From the NCBI GenBank assembly GCA_037974665.1, contig CM075765.1:14503501-14567500 (forward strand): a stretch of 64,000 bases of DNA, given 5' to 3'. The position numbers and the translations under genes were made by a program. Numbering within the stretch: position 1 is the stretch's first letter; the number at the start of each line of letters is the position of its first letter. Below are positions 14,740 through 27,358 of the stretch, piece after piece. The notes beneath the pieces were generated by a model. That model saw only the letters and a list, made by a program, of their open reading frames with translations. It searched no databases and was not told where the DNA came from. This DNA is from Ehretia macrophylla. Taxonomy: Eukaryota; Streptophyta; Magnoliopsida; Boraginales; Ehretiaceae.

Positions 14740-17700
14740 TCAGACGTTTGCTGCTACATCGCTGAGCTGCCTAACTCTCAGAGTCAGATATATCAATATC
14801 ATCGTTCCGATAATTGACCTGGAAAAGATATATAATAATCAGCTATCAGAAAATGAACTAGCTTTAGTGAGCCATGGCATCGACAAGCACAGTCCAAAAA
14901 GGGAGCTAGAACTAACTAGCATCTTCAGGAAACTGATGACAACGAGATAATGAATACATCCAATTTCATCTCGTCTTTACCTACCACGCCAAGCCTCTGA
15001 ACCAATTTGCTATCCTCTTCCAATGCATGACAGAGAAAAGGGAGCAAAGGCACTTGACCCCGGACACTTGGATTATTGTTATATTACCACTATACTTACT
15101 GATGTATAGTGATATTCGAATTCCTTTCTCTTATTTTGTATAAGCTCTAGTGCTTGCTTATTTGTACAAGCTTTATACACAAACTTGGAATGTTTAGTAG
15201 TTTGCTTAAAGGTCACCCAGTGCCCAAGCCTCCACTCAAATAGCAAGGTCGGGGAATGTATGCGTATGCAGTCTTACCCCTGTTATCAAAGAGGTTATTT
15301 CCAACACTTGGACCTAAGACTAAGGATTCAACAAGTGAGCACTTGACTATCGCGCTATTGCAATTTTATCATTATTAGTAATTTTGAAACGTATTATTGA
15401 TGGTTAGTTCTCAGTTATTTTTACTTTTCACTTTATCATGGAAATAGATAGCAATTTCAATAATTATTGTGCGTCTAAACATTTTACCAATTAAAAATCA
15501 AGAAAGAAGTTGTTGTTTACTGGAATTCTAATTAGATCTCTTATGAGTTATCACATGTTTCTAAAATAACCATATTACAGTTTAGAAAATTGCAAGGGAA
15601 TTCACATAGTTTTCTCTGCGCTGGCTGGAGTACAGCTGCGTGTACTAAAGTTATATCAGCAACTGAAGAGCTGAAACAAGTTGATGATAGAATGTCTGCT
15701 TTTGATAACAGGATTAGTAGCATATATGCAAAGCAAATAAGCTAAATATGACAAGCTGAACAAGCACGGCGTTCAAATAAGTCTATTTATACAGAATCTG
15801 ATTATTTGATGGTAAATGAAAATGTTTTTACCATGTTCTAAATTTCCTCTGTTTAAGCAAATAAAACACCTCGAAAAAAAGAAATCTAAAATGAACATAG
15901 AGAATAAGTCAAAACTGTGAAATGATGAGGTGAACTTACAAGACTGAGAACAGGAGAACCACTTTTCTTGAATTGAATGAGGCTGAACGTTTATATTTCC
16001 TCGATCTGTGTGTAGGTGTATCATAGACTCTCTCTCCCAGACATTTGTCTGTTGATCAAACAAATAACAGCTTGTAAACAAAAACCCTGATAAGGGTAAG
16101 TGTGATGGTAGAATTAATGACCATTCAAATGTTGTGCTAATTAAAACCTTATTTGTTAACTTAGGGATAGCCACCGGAAAGAAAGAGAAAATGTGATGGA
16201 AAGTATATACTTCTGAATGTTATTATAATGTTTAGTTCTATTTAGAAGGAATATAAGCAATCATTCATAATTGCCTTATGTTAAGACAAGCTTATTAACA
16301 AATTTCAAGTGTCTTTAGGTGATATATAGATAGATAGATACACAATTTAAGAAATGAATTAGATCATTCTCACTGTAAATTCTGAGTTAATTTGATCTCT
16401 TGTAATCCAAAGTCAGGGTTAAAGACTCCTTAATTTGAATTCTCATAATCTAAAGTCAGCATTAGAGGCTCATTCTCTGGTATCATCTTCTTTCCCAAGT
16501 AACAAAGCAATAAGCATATTCTGAAGTTGGTCAGCGCCATGTATTCAGAGTCTTTCCAGAATTTATAATCTTTCAAAAGAAAGATGATGTGCGTGCAGTA
16601 CCTAACACTTACAGGCACAAGGCATCGGAGTGTCCTTTGGCAAGGTCAGAAGCCCTTTGGGTTTCACATTCAAGTGTAAATTCCCTTTGTATAAATTCTT
16701 CCTCAGAGTAATTGCTCATTCACTCTGTGGATGTGGATAGGCTGAACAATGATATATCAATGACCATTACACTTTATGAACATTTGGCTCTTTAATCCAT
16801 TTTGGTAGGCTCAGAGAATATCCTTTATCATGAAGGAAGAAAAAGCATCCTTTGCCAATGTACATGGAAAATAAATAATTGCACCTAATCAGCTTGTGGA
16901 ACATTCTGTTACTAATGGATAGTCACATTACAAGGTCATGAGGGATCCATTGATTTGCACTTGCAGATGACCGATGCAGAAAGATATATATGCCATGTAC
17001 AACACTAGGAACAGGAACGATTGTGCTATATAGTCCCTACCTCTGGAAGTGAACTTGGGTAGCTCAAGGCTGTGGTTCATTAAGAGCTGCATGAATTTTC
17101 CTCCTATCTGAAAGCTTATCTCTCTCTGCAGTGCCTTCTGCAAATGATGCTAAGCTATCAATTGAATGAACAGTAGAAAAGAATTTGAAACATAGAAAGT
17201 AGAACAGAAAGCCGCTAAGAATATATGATTGGATATACACGCATATATTTTCTGGGAGGTATGCAATGGTATCTTTGCGTGAACACTTATTTAAACATGC
17301 CTGATTACTGTGTACAGGATAACTTACAGTGAAGAAATCTTCAGTCTTCATATTTCCAACAGCTTCATCACCAGATATAGGTGTTTCTACTTTTCCTTTT
17401 TCAACATCCACATCCAAAACAGATGGAGCATAATCCTCCACATTGTCCATCTTTGCATGGGTACGCTTTTGACCCTTAGATTGTGAATCCAAGCACATAT
17501 GACTTTTCATTGAATCTGAGACTTCCAAGAGGCTCAAAAACTCTAATTGTGATTCACATTGTGGAATAGCGATGGACACCTCAGGCAACACTGCAACACT
17601 ATGAGCATCTTGTCCCTGCATAATAGAACATTTGCTTCAGTTTCCTACTTAATACAAATGCACATGACGGCAAGGATCAACAGTTTGAGAAGCAGAAAGA

Positions 17701-19387
17701 AAAGAAAGCCTGAATTGGGATACTAAGTGTCAAAGGAACTACTGTCTTAAAGGCAGCCTATGAAGACAGGTCAAGGACACAGAGGATACTTTAAAGAATT
17801 ACTGTGGTGATCGCAGGCTATGAAGATGAGTCAAGGACACAGAGAGGATACTTTAAAGAATTATAGTGGTGATCACAGGCTAAAGCTTATTCCAAGAAGA
17901 CCGTCAGCACATCTGCTTTAATAGACTCACAGAAAACTCTATCCACCCATAATTGCAACTTTTAAGCACACATCCTTGTCAGAGGTTTTTGCTGAGGATG
18001 AGAACTTGATATGCATCCTGATACATAAGAAGTTTAGCTCAATAATTGATAAGGATGCGAACAAATTTCTTATGCATCCTGATACGCATCTTAAATCAGG
18101 AAAAATATCATTTTAGCTCAATAATTGAGCTATTGAGCATGAGAATTTGATCACAAACCATTCAAAACTACAAAATATAAGATACTAGCCCAAATGGTAA
18201 ACCATCTTAATCATTGTTTACATCATTTGCATGTGAGTACACGGAACCCTTACTTCTTCATTGCTTTGTTCTATTGCACAAAATTATCAAATTCTTTCAT
18301 TTGCTCATATCTTTTATATCCATACTTATCTACTTTGTCTCAGATCTTGTATAAACAAATCATAAGTGCTTTGGTACATACAACACGCAATCAGTTAGCC
18401 AGTTGCATCAAATAACATACCCTAGAAAGCCTCCAAATTATGATGGTTGTTGGGGTCCCAATTGTTCTTTTTCTTGCATTTAGAAAAGTAAACAAGGATT
18501 GCTTGAATTAGTATACTTCCATCAAGTGACTGGCCCAGTGTATGACCAAATTAACTTGATAATGACACGTAAAGAACCAATCCATAGAATGGACGATTGT
18601 CACTCATCAACCAACTTTTCGTCTCCATTTGCCTCATCCAAAAATGGTTTCTAGATTATTTTATCCAACATGATAGAAGTACTAAAACAAGCATGTGACT
18701 TAAGGTAGTACGTTTGAAGTATAAACTCATACGCCTCTACGCAATTTCACCTTTTACTATATAAATTACCAAAGAAAAATTACCTTTCACGACAATTGGT
18801 CACATTCAAAGTCCACGAATGCTTTTAAGCAAGCACATAAATATTTCAAAACGTCATAAAGACAAATACCGTAGAAAATTCAGTACAAATAAACTTAATG
18901 AGAAATCCATAAATAAAAAACCTAATTTAATCAGTAAAAATATCCAGAAAATCTCTCTAGAGATTCACTAAGTCACAGAGTATGATCATCTCCACACACA
19001 CACACAGAGAGGAAAATCTACGGAGAAATTAAGATATTATTGAGTTAATCAGAGTTACTAACACGGCATGAAACGCTAAAATCCAGCTCAATTTCGAGAA
19101 TATATTACAAAAAATCTATGCTACACACACACACACATTAAGCATAGACATATATATACAGTACATAAGTGTACATTTGAAAAAAAAAAACAAAAAACAA
19201 AAAAAACTGAAATGCGAAACGGCATTGAACGCTAATGCTAACATTGAACCTTTCAGATTGATCAAATCACTTATAAAGAAGTGATTAAAAAAGAAAGCAC
19301 GTATCACTGAAATGCAGATGAAATTACAATGTTAGATTCACGAAACGGCGTCGTTTTACTCACCTCTTCACTCGCATCAACCGCCAT
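14740..19387 (-). CDS. Plant membrane protein with C-terminal transmembrane segment, five exons; function unknown
   Basis: Coding exons in order: 19387-19364, 17615-17328, 17137-17041, 16048-15940 and 14818-14740. All joins are GT-AG and keep frame, giving 198 residues. The N-terminal 130 residues are polar and acidic with no motif I recognise. A block KALQREISFQIGGKF follows at about residue 105. After a basic stretch (SRKYKRSASFNSRK) comes one hydrophobic helix at about residues 164-185, then the short tail LTLRVRQ. That end matches a conserved, uncharacterised plant family as I remember it. The topology suggests a tail-anchored protein with a cytosolic N-terminus. The long first intron (1.75 kb) has a tandem duplication, and the last intron holds a SINE. 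The eight-codon first exon is inferred from an ATG before a good donor. Confidence 0.75.
15211..15352 (-). mobile_element. Au-SINE-like remnant in the last intron of the membrane protein gene
   Basis: The stretch 'gcagtcttacccctgttat' with flanking 'aggttatttcca' and 'cacccagtgcccaagc' resembles the plant Au SINE family as remembered. The Pol III box region is decayed. No target duplication was established. Confidence 0.5.
17761..17882 (+). repeat. Tandem duplication, two units of 60 and 62 bp
   Basis: Unit 1 (17761-17820) and unit 2 (17821-17882) share 'tcaaggacacagag', 'gatactttaaagaatta' and 'gtggtgatc', with a few substitutions and a 2-base insertion. It lies in intron 1 of the membrane protein gene. 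Confidence 0.9.
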
Positions 19388-21000
19388 TGCCCTTACAACA
19401 ACACTGAGCAACAGAGAGACAGAGAAGGAGAGAGATTCAAAAGCTCAATTATATCTAAATAAATTATATCTATCGCATTTTCATATTATATATATATATA
19501 TGTATAAGTATATAAGTATGTGTATATATGTTTTGATATATGTGTGTATAGAGTGTTGTGAAACGTTACATCGTAATGTAGTGTAATTTTTGTTGTTTTT
19601 GTTTTTTTTTTTTTTTTGGACAAATGTTGTTTGTGTTAACTGAGGCACGATTTGCCAGAAAAGCTTCTGATCACGACATTTATGATCACGACAAACATTT
19701 TCCTCTTTTATAATCTCTTCTTTTATTTTTGACCATATTGCCCTTCTCCTTCTCTCTAATGGCATCACTTCACTAATCTCGTAGTTTGGGGACATAAATT
19801 TAGATATCGTAATAATCTAATAACTTTAATTGAAAATTTAATATTGACAAACTAATAAAATAAATATAATAAAATAAGATAGATCATTGAGTGAAAATCA
19901 GATATCTATATATCATCATATTGTCATTGATTAACATTATTGGGATTTTTTTTTTCCAGGATAATGTTATTAGAATCCAAATCCTTATAATTATTCTAAG
20001 ATATGTCATTGTTTCCTTGAATTATAGATAAAATTCCAATTTAATTATTTAGAACCATAATCTCATTTAGCTTTTAGTACACGGTTATGTATTGTAATAT
20101 ACAAATGACAAATAAATATTTTCAAGCAATAATCTTAATTACTTATTATATACGTTTTTAACCAAACTATGTTCTATCTGGTGAGATTAACTATATAGAT
20201 CTGACGATACTATTTGTTTTTATCAAGAGTTATTTGCCTCTATTATCTTCAAAAAGGGACATCTCATCTACGTATATTCATCTAACTCGACGTAGATCTT
20301 TCTCTGTTTCTCTTAAAGTGTCATACGTTCATACTATAGCACCTTCTAATATGTGTTTTCGCAAATCATCTCCTAACATGTATTGGTCACCTTTTTTATG
20401 AGAATAAAGCACCATCCAAGTTCATGAAAGAATTAGAGATAGATTTGATGATTATTGTTTTTACTTTTTTTTCTACCGTTTTCTTATTACTAAGACAATT
20501 TTGGAATAACTTAAATTTTGTGGAGTTACCTCTGAATCTAAATACTCTAATTACATTTTTCATATCATTAGGGAAATGTTGTGGGTTACCTCTGAATCTA
20601 AATTGTGACTAGCACACATGATCATGGGTGGATATAGCAAAATAATCTTGAATCTATTTGTTATTTTATTTTATTTTTACCTTGAGAAGCATCTTGTACA
20701 ATCAAAACACTATAGTTTGGTAGAAATCTTACTTAATTTGTATGTGACTTCACCACAGAAATCATGCAATAACCAACCTACATCAATAGGCGATCGACCA
20801 ACTATATGTAGTCAACACTTTGAAAGTGCTACGAGCTTACAATTAACCACACAACTACAACATTAAATAAATCAAGAGTTTGATCTCACTATTTCTTCAA
20901 TTTTTATTCACGATTTTTTCTCTACATGTTTAGGCAAATAACATATTCAAGTAATAGAGCACAATTGCGAATTATTAGGAATGAGCGATAGCCTATGACT
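19388..21000. other. Promoter side of the membrane protein gene and intergenic DNA
   Basis: A GA-rich stretch at 19406-19438 and a (TA)n run at 19489-19501 lie just upstream of the minus-strand start. A short direct repeat (gttacctctgaatctaaat) occurs at 20524 and 20585. No gene was recognised. Confidence 0.45.
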
Positions 21001-21403
21001 AAGGCTCTGTTTGGCCTAGTTGTGAAATTTCATCTTTTGAGTTGTAGAGCTTTTAGAGAATAACTTTTGCAAGAAGTGTTGTTAAACAAAAGTCGTTGAT
21101 TGTTTGGCATGTATTAGACAACGTAGAGTTTTTAAAAATTTTGAAGATAATATCAGACTTTAAAAATATGGAGGGGGTATATTTGAAAAATAAAATAAAA
21201 TAAAAATAACTTTCCGCATTATATAAAACAGTTTCGCAAAAGTTTTTTTTTAAAGTTCCAATTTGGAACTTTTTAATTTTTAACTTTTTTCAACTTCAAC
21301 TTTTACTTAAAAACGCTTTCAAAAGTAGGTCAAATAAGTTATTTTAGCTTCTAAACTCATATAAAGTATTTTTTAGTATTTAAAAATTAGACCAAATAGA
21401 ACT
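21001..21403. mobile_element. Inverted-repeat MITE ('ctctgtttgg' family)
   Basis: Ends 'aggctctgtttggcctagt' and 'ttagaccaaatagaact' are inverted. No coding capacity. The same family occurs at 22488-22769. The ends resemble common plant hAT-type MITEs. Confidence 0.65.
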
Positions 21404-21922
21404 TAAAATTGTTGATTATTTATAAATGACAAGGATTGAATGCCAATTGACGAAATTACCTAGAAATCAACATTTGCTAATAATTTGCGTATTCCTTTTG
21501 CCACCTACCCCTAGGCAGCTTCTTTACATTTGTTTCTTCTCTAAACTTCCTCCTGCATTACAAACAAGCCAATCATAGAAGAGTAATGACCAAAAAAAGA
21601 AAAAGAAAAAAGAAAAAAGAAGAGTATCATAGAAGAGTCACGGGTTGTTAAACTGTTCAAAGTTCTTTGCAAGTCACTTCTTCCATTGGTGGTTTTCTGT
21701 GATACCTGAAAACGAGGTTATGGTTAAAAACCTAAAAAGAGATTCTTTCACGGGTGTTAAAAAACCAAAAGAGAAAAAGGACAATAATTTGTTTTGTTGC
21801 ACTAGACTATGCTTCTCATGGATTTACACTAGTGTTGGTCAAACTATAGAAGAAAGTGCTACTGCTAGGCTCTGCCAACAAATTTCTGGCACATCTTCCA
21901 GCCTAGGATTCGCTTTCATTAA

Positions 21923-22276
21923 GGGCAAGTTCAATATAGGTTTTAAATTTAATTTTTTTTAAATTTGAGTATTTCAAATTTATTTTTAAAGCTTCAAAAC
22001 TTAAAAAATAATATTATTCATGATAAAAGTACGTAGAATCTATTACTTTTAACTTAAAAGATGTCAAAATAAAGCCCTAATCTAAATTTTGGGCTCTAAA
22101 TTTGTTGAACAAAATAGAGCTCAGACTCTATTTTGGCATTTTTTAAACCAAAAATGGTGGATCCACATACTTTTATCATGAATAATATTACTTTTTAGGT
22201 TTGGGGGCTCTAAAAACAGGTTTGGAACACCAAACTTAGAAAGTCTCTAAATTTAGAGCCTACATTGAGGATGGCC
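21923..22276. mobile_element. Long-palindrome MITE, about 354 bp
   Basis: The two arms are complementary over most of their length. 'taatattattcatgataaaagta' in the left arm has its reverse complement in the right arm, and both ends carry 'caatataggt / cctacattg'. This folds as a near-complete hairpin. The target duplication was not identified. Confidence 0.65.
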
Positions 22277-22487
22277 TGACCATGGGGATTAGACTTATCT
22301 TAGTCATTTGGTCATTCGTCCTACTTATAAGCACGCAAACTTTATATTTGTAGAATTCATTTTTTTATTTTAGGGGCCAAATAGCCGAATACCTAATTTA
22401 AATATTTTTCCTAACAATGAGCTCTTGATAATTTTTAGAATAGAATCATGAAAATTGTTTGGAAACGACAATCGTTCCCAAATGATT

Positions 22488-22769
22488 AAGGTTTTGTTTA
22501 GCTTAATTTTTAGATACTAAAAAGCGTTTTCTGTGAGTTTAGAAGCCGAACTAACTTGTTTAACCCATTTTTTAAAGTGCTTTTGCGAAACTATTTATAC
22601 ATAATGCGAGAAGCTGTTTTTCTTTTTCTTTGTCAAATATACCCCGCTAACATTGCCTAACACAAACCGTCAACTGCTTTTATTCAACAACATTTCTAAC
22701 TAAATCTATACTGCTAAAAACTTTACAGATTAAAAGTTAAAATTTCATAATTAGACCAAACAGAACCTA
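22488..22769. mobile_element. Inverted-repeat MITE, same family as 21001-21403
   Basis: Ends 'aggttttgtttagctta' and 'ttagaccaaacagaacct' are inverted and match the 21001-21403 element in the opposite order. The interior is AT-rich. Confidence 0.6.
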
Positions 22770-22808
22770 AGTATATATGTCTGACGCATGGGCTCCACGT
22801 GTACATTT

Positions 22809-22813
22809 GATCT
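22809..22813. other. Copia target duplication, left (gatct)
   Basis: Matches gatct at 41001-41005 on the far side of the element. Confidence 0.9.
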
Positions 22814-23174
22814 TGTAAGACAAAAGAATCGTTATGATATACCTCTTTGCCTGAATTACAGAGTCAAGTATTTTTTGCTTCACCACGTTAAAATCCACTT
22901 ATGAGAAGTGAGTTTTTGATTCACAACCTAAGAGTCTTAATTATGTTTCGTTTAAATAAGAAATCAACCAGAGAAAAGGAAGAGAAGTTTTCTATAAAAA
23001 ACTAACTCCTTAACTTCCTTATCTTCCTTCTTATATGCAGCCATTTTTAATTTGAAAACCAAAAAAAACTACCATATGCAATTTTTTCTGGATTAGAAGA
23101 GGGAAATGATAAGAAAGGGATCCGGGTCGGGTCGACCCATCATGGACGCCCACCCGATTTAATTTTTTCTTACA
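22814..23174 (-). repeat. 3' LTR of the copia element
   Basis: 361 bp, bounded by TG and CA with a 7-bp terminal inverted repeat. It aligns along its full length with 40642-41000. A short purine stretch (minus-strand GTAGGAGA, 23175-23182) lies just inside and would be the polypurine tract. Confidence 0.95.
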
Positions 23175-23182
23175 TCTCCTAC

Positions 23183-24301
23183 TCGTACATGGTGGGTTTG
23201 ACCCCATTTTCATATTATATGGCTTGAGTTTCTTTTTCTCATCTCAACGAATCTACATAATCTATCATACTTGGCAAATAGATCATGCGACCGGCAAACA
23301 TATGAGCATTGATTGCCACAAACCTGTTAAGATATGTGGCAGCTCGAATGGTTCACATTTCTTTCATATCTTGCAGTACCCAAGCCTAAAATTGTAATGT
23401 CAATATTATAAGTAACTCTAATCCCTTATTTAAATATCACTTTATCTCAGTGATATTAAGAGTTCACTTATATAATAACATGTGTCTTACTATTATGTTC
23501 TAGTCTTCGTAGACTAACATGATTAGTCGACCTATGAGCACACAAACTTTGATATTTAATTTAGTCTTCCTTTTGTACTTGAATCTTTCTATAATAACTT
23601 GGTTGCTTTCTTAGATATGTCTCGTTAGGTTGAATCATTCATGACCATCAATAACATTCTAAAGTAGCAGTCACCAAATTAAAATATTAAGAACCAGTTA
23701 AAAGTACTAAGGATACTCTTCGAAGTTATTCCAACTTCATAAGATCTCACACTGTGAAGAAACAGGGATCAATTCATCACTTCCTTATTGGTTGAATTCT
23801 GCACACACGATATGACTCACGTGTTACGGTGTAATTAAATAATTCATCTTATGTCTTGTAATCATTAACATCGTACAGATGTATTATTAGACAATTCTCA
23901 TTGTCTAAAATGAATCCTTCAATTGATCAACCCCTTTTAAATCAATTAAGAATTTCACATCTGGTTTTAATAGACTAAGTAGATGGTGGGTATCTACTTT
24001 GATCACAAATTAAATGCTACATGTTGTAAACATGTTTGTGATCTCATCTTAACCTTTTGTTAAGGCGACTATTTTAACTCAAGTTCTCTACATAACAGGA
24101 TTCTTCTCTTTCTTGAGTTAGTCTTATCTTTGCGCATATTCCGTGCCAAAGGCGATTGCCCGTGTGAATAGGCCAATCAAAGTCTACCAGACATACATTT
24201 CTACCTATATACACACAATTGCAAATATCATTGAATTAAAAATATTACTCGTACTAATAATAAAATATGAGTTATGCACATTGTTTTGCAATATTCACAT
24301 A
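23183..24301 (-). other. Copia 3' untranslated region
   Basis: About 1.1 kb separates the pol stop codon (24302-24304) from the polypurine tract. No env-like frame or other gene is recognisable. Confidence 0.6.
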
Positions 24302-26566
24302 CTAAATCTTACGCAATCCTATAGATCTAACATGATCTAAAAATACATCCCTTGCAATGGGCTTTGTAAAAGGATCTGCAAGCATATTGCGTGTAGGTAT
24401 ATACTGCAAAGTCATATTCTTCTGTGCAATAATGTCTCTCACAAAGTTGTACTTTATATCTATATGTTTGGTTTTACTGTGATATTTTGGGTCCTTCATA
24501 TAGGCCATTGCCACTTGATTATCATAGTATATCGTAATAGGACTCCCACTGTCACTTGAGAATCCTAAATGTTCTAAGAATCCTTTCAACCAAACAGCTT
24601 CTTGAACTGCAGCAGAACAAGCTACAAATTCAGCTTCCATAGTGGACAAAGCAACACAGGTTTATTTCTTGCTACTCCAAGATATAGCACAATTATTCAA
24701 CAAGAATACATAACCCAAAGTAGATTTACGCCCATTCATGTTACCAGCCCAATCAGCATAAGTATATCCTTCTAGGCGTAAATTTGATCCTTGAAAGTAA
24801 ATAACATAATCCTTAGTGCTCTTTAGGTACCTTAATATTCTTTTTACAGCTTTTCAATGCTCTTGTCCAGGATTCGATTGAAAATGACTAACTAAACGTA
24901 CTGCATAACAAATGTCTGGTCTAGTACACATCATGACATACATAAGACTACCAATGGCACTGGAATACGGTACTGTTGACATTCTTTCCTTTTCTTCTAA
25001 AGTGTTTGGACACATGTTGAGATTCAAATTCGTGCCTTTAGCTATAGGAGTATCAATGCCATTACAATTGGCTATGCGAAAACGCTCAAGTATCTTCTTG
25101 ATGTAAGGCTCTTAAGACAGAGATAGTAGTCTCTTCGACCTTTCTCTGAGAATTTTAACACTAAGAATATAGTTTGTTTCTCCCATATCTTTCATATCAA
25201 ATTGAGAAAATAACCACTCCTTATTAGCTTTGACAAATTCTTTGTCATTCCCAGCTAATAGGATGTCATCCACATAAAGAGATAAAATTACAAATTTGCC
25301 TTTGGAACGCTTAACATATACACAGTGATCTTCACTTATCATTTCAAAATTGTTTGATGAAATGACTTCATGAAATCTTACATTCCACTGTCTTGAGGCT
25401 TGTTTAAGGCCATAGATTGACTTTTTCAATCTACAAACTTTTCTTTCTTGGCCTTTTACAACAAAACCTGATGGTTGTTCCATGTAAATTTCTTCTTCTA
25501 ATTCTCCATTGAGAAATGTGATTTTGACATCCATTTGGTGTAATTCCAAATCTAATTGCGCCACAATAACAAGGATAAGGGGGATCGAGGTAAATTTTAC
25601 AACAGGAGAAAAGGTTTCTTCAAAATCGATTCCTTCCTGTTCTGTGTAGCCTTTTGCTACTAGTCGAGCCTTATACCTTTCAATTGAATTGTCAACCTTT
25701 CTTTTGATTTTGAGAACCCATTTGTTCTCAATTGCTTTGCGTCCTTTAGGAAGATCAACCAGTTCCCAGACTTTGTTTTTCTTCATTTACTCCATTTCTT
25801 CTTCCATAGCTTTTTTCCATTCTTCCCTAGCAGGACATGAGAGTGTCTCGTGTATTGTTCTAGGTTATTCCTCATCATGTGGAGTTATCATCAAAACTTC
25901 TCCTTCGATTTCAAATCGACAACGAGGAATAATACCTCGACTACTTCTTCTAGGGTAAAATTCTTGTGATACAAGTTCATTATATGGCATTAAGTTTTCC
26001 TCTAATTAAGGAATTTGAGGTAAACTTGCCTCTATTTCTTGTGTTTGTGGTACTTCTTCTTGTATCACATTAATTTGTTCATCATTCTCTCTCATCTCTT
26101 CTAGTTCATATAAGAAGAGATCTTTATTGACTTCACCTCTATAGGAAAATCATTTTCTAAGAATGTGACATCTCGTGATTCAATTTCAGTAAAACCCCCG
26201 TCACTATGTTCACCAATGAACACATATCATTTAGAGTGCTCAGGATATCTAATGAAAATGCACTTCTTTCCTCTAGGACCCAATTTTCCAAACTTGTGAG
26301 ATGGGTCATGAACATAAGCTGCCGACCCCCATGGCCGTAAGTATGATAGATCAGGTTTTTTCTACCTGTCCATAGTTCATAAGGAGTTGATGGAAGTGAC
26401 TTTGTGGGTACTCGGTTAAGTATATAGACAATAGTAAACAAAGCATCTCCCCAATAAGATATCGGGAGATTAGCCTGTGCCATCATAAACCTAACCATTT
26501 ATAAGAGGGTCTTATTTCTCATCTCGGCCACTCCATTTTGTTGTGGTGTTCTAGGAATTGTAAGTT
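24302..26566 (-). pseudogene. Copia pol: integrase C-terminal part, reverse transcriptase, RNase H (broken)
   Basis: Read on the minus strand this block starts with the end of the integrase core (TPQQNGVAE, with the catalytic Glu retained). It runs through the reverse transcriptase with intact YVDD at 25265-25276 and flanking 'KSIYGLKQASRQW', to RNase H with 'STMEAEFVACS' and 'KTKHIDIKYNFVR', ending at TAG 24302-24304. In-frame stops occur, for example near 25112 and 24650-24665, and near 26155 after the integrase. It encodes no single protein. Confidence 0.9.
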
Positions 26567-26571
26567 GCCTC

Positions 26572-26826
26572 TGTGGTAACCTCATCCCACATCGGAAGGA
26601 GAAACGCTGGGACTACTGGATATAAGGGATGTCCTGGACTATCCGTGTATGCGCGTTTTCCTGACAGTGGCTAAGAGACGATAAATCCGTGAGGGGTATG
26701 GGCCTCAAAGTGGACAATACGTGCATAGTGCGTTTCTGGGCCTGCTAGCCATGGCCTCGGTGCTCGCTTGGGCCTAAGTCCTATGGGGTATCTTGTAGGC
26801 GTGGGAGTTGGGTTCGGGGCGTTACA
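26572..26826 (+). mobile_element. 255-bp solo LTR inside the copia integrase
   Basis: The sequence starts TG and ends CA ('tgtggtaac' to 'gttaca') and is flanked by a perfect 5-bp duplication gcctc (26567-26571 and 26827-26831). It carries the 'cccacatcgg' motif, a TATA-like tataaggg at 26621-26628, and 'cgcgttttc' and 'ccgtgagg' blocks found in a widespread family of short plant LTRs. There is no internal region, so it is a solo LTR of a TRIM-like or short-LTR element. Confidence 0.85.
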
Positions 26827-26831
26827 GCCTC

Positions 26832-27353
26832 ACTATTCCTTTTTCGTCACATAGTTCTTTGAACTGATCAGATAGGTATTCACGCCTTCGGTCTGTCCTT
26901 AAGGTTTTTACCTTTCTATCTGACTGATTCTCTACTTCATTGACAAATTTTATGAAGCATCTTAGTGTCTCTAATTTGCGAGAGATCAGATAGACATAAC
27001 TAAAACGCGTGAAATCATCTATGAAAGTGATGAAATAACACTCCCTACGTCTTGTCTGAACACTTATTGAACCACATATGTCAAAATGAATCAATTGCAA
27101 TGGATATTCAGCGCTTTTAGCCTTTCCAAAAGGCTTTCTCATTGCCTTACCTGCTAGGCAGTATTCACAAGTTGGCAAGTTAATCTTCATAAGTGAACCT
27201 AAAAGGTTCTCCTTTGCCAAACGATACATTCGGTCTTGGCTAATATGACCTAACCTAGCATGCCATACATTTTCTTCCATATCAACATTGCTAGAAGAAG
27301 AATTTATAGGAAAACAACTACTATTATAATAAGTATTAATAGAGTTACTGTCA
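26832..27353 (-). pseudogene. Copia integrase N-terminal part (broken)
   Basis: The minus strand shows the integrase zinc-binding segment (HARLGH, then CEYCLAGK) and the core start with 'LIHFDICGS' (first catalytic Asp). A second catalytic region reads 'LRTDRRREYL', where glycines usual in the family are arginines. It is cut at its 5' side by the gypsy insertion (27359) and at its 3' side by the solo LTR (26826). Confidence 0.85.
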
Positions 27354-27358
27354 TCTAG
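27354..27358. other. Gypsy target duplication, left (tctag)
   Basis: Matches tctag at 37361-37365. Confidence 0.9.

Noticed and set aside
26572-26826. Cassandra-type LTR with a 5S rRNA segment
   Set aside because: A short stretch near 26760 faintly recalls the 5S internal promoter, but the match is too weak to claim.
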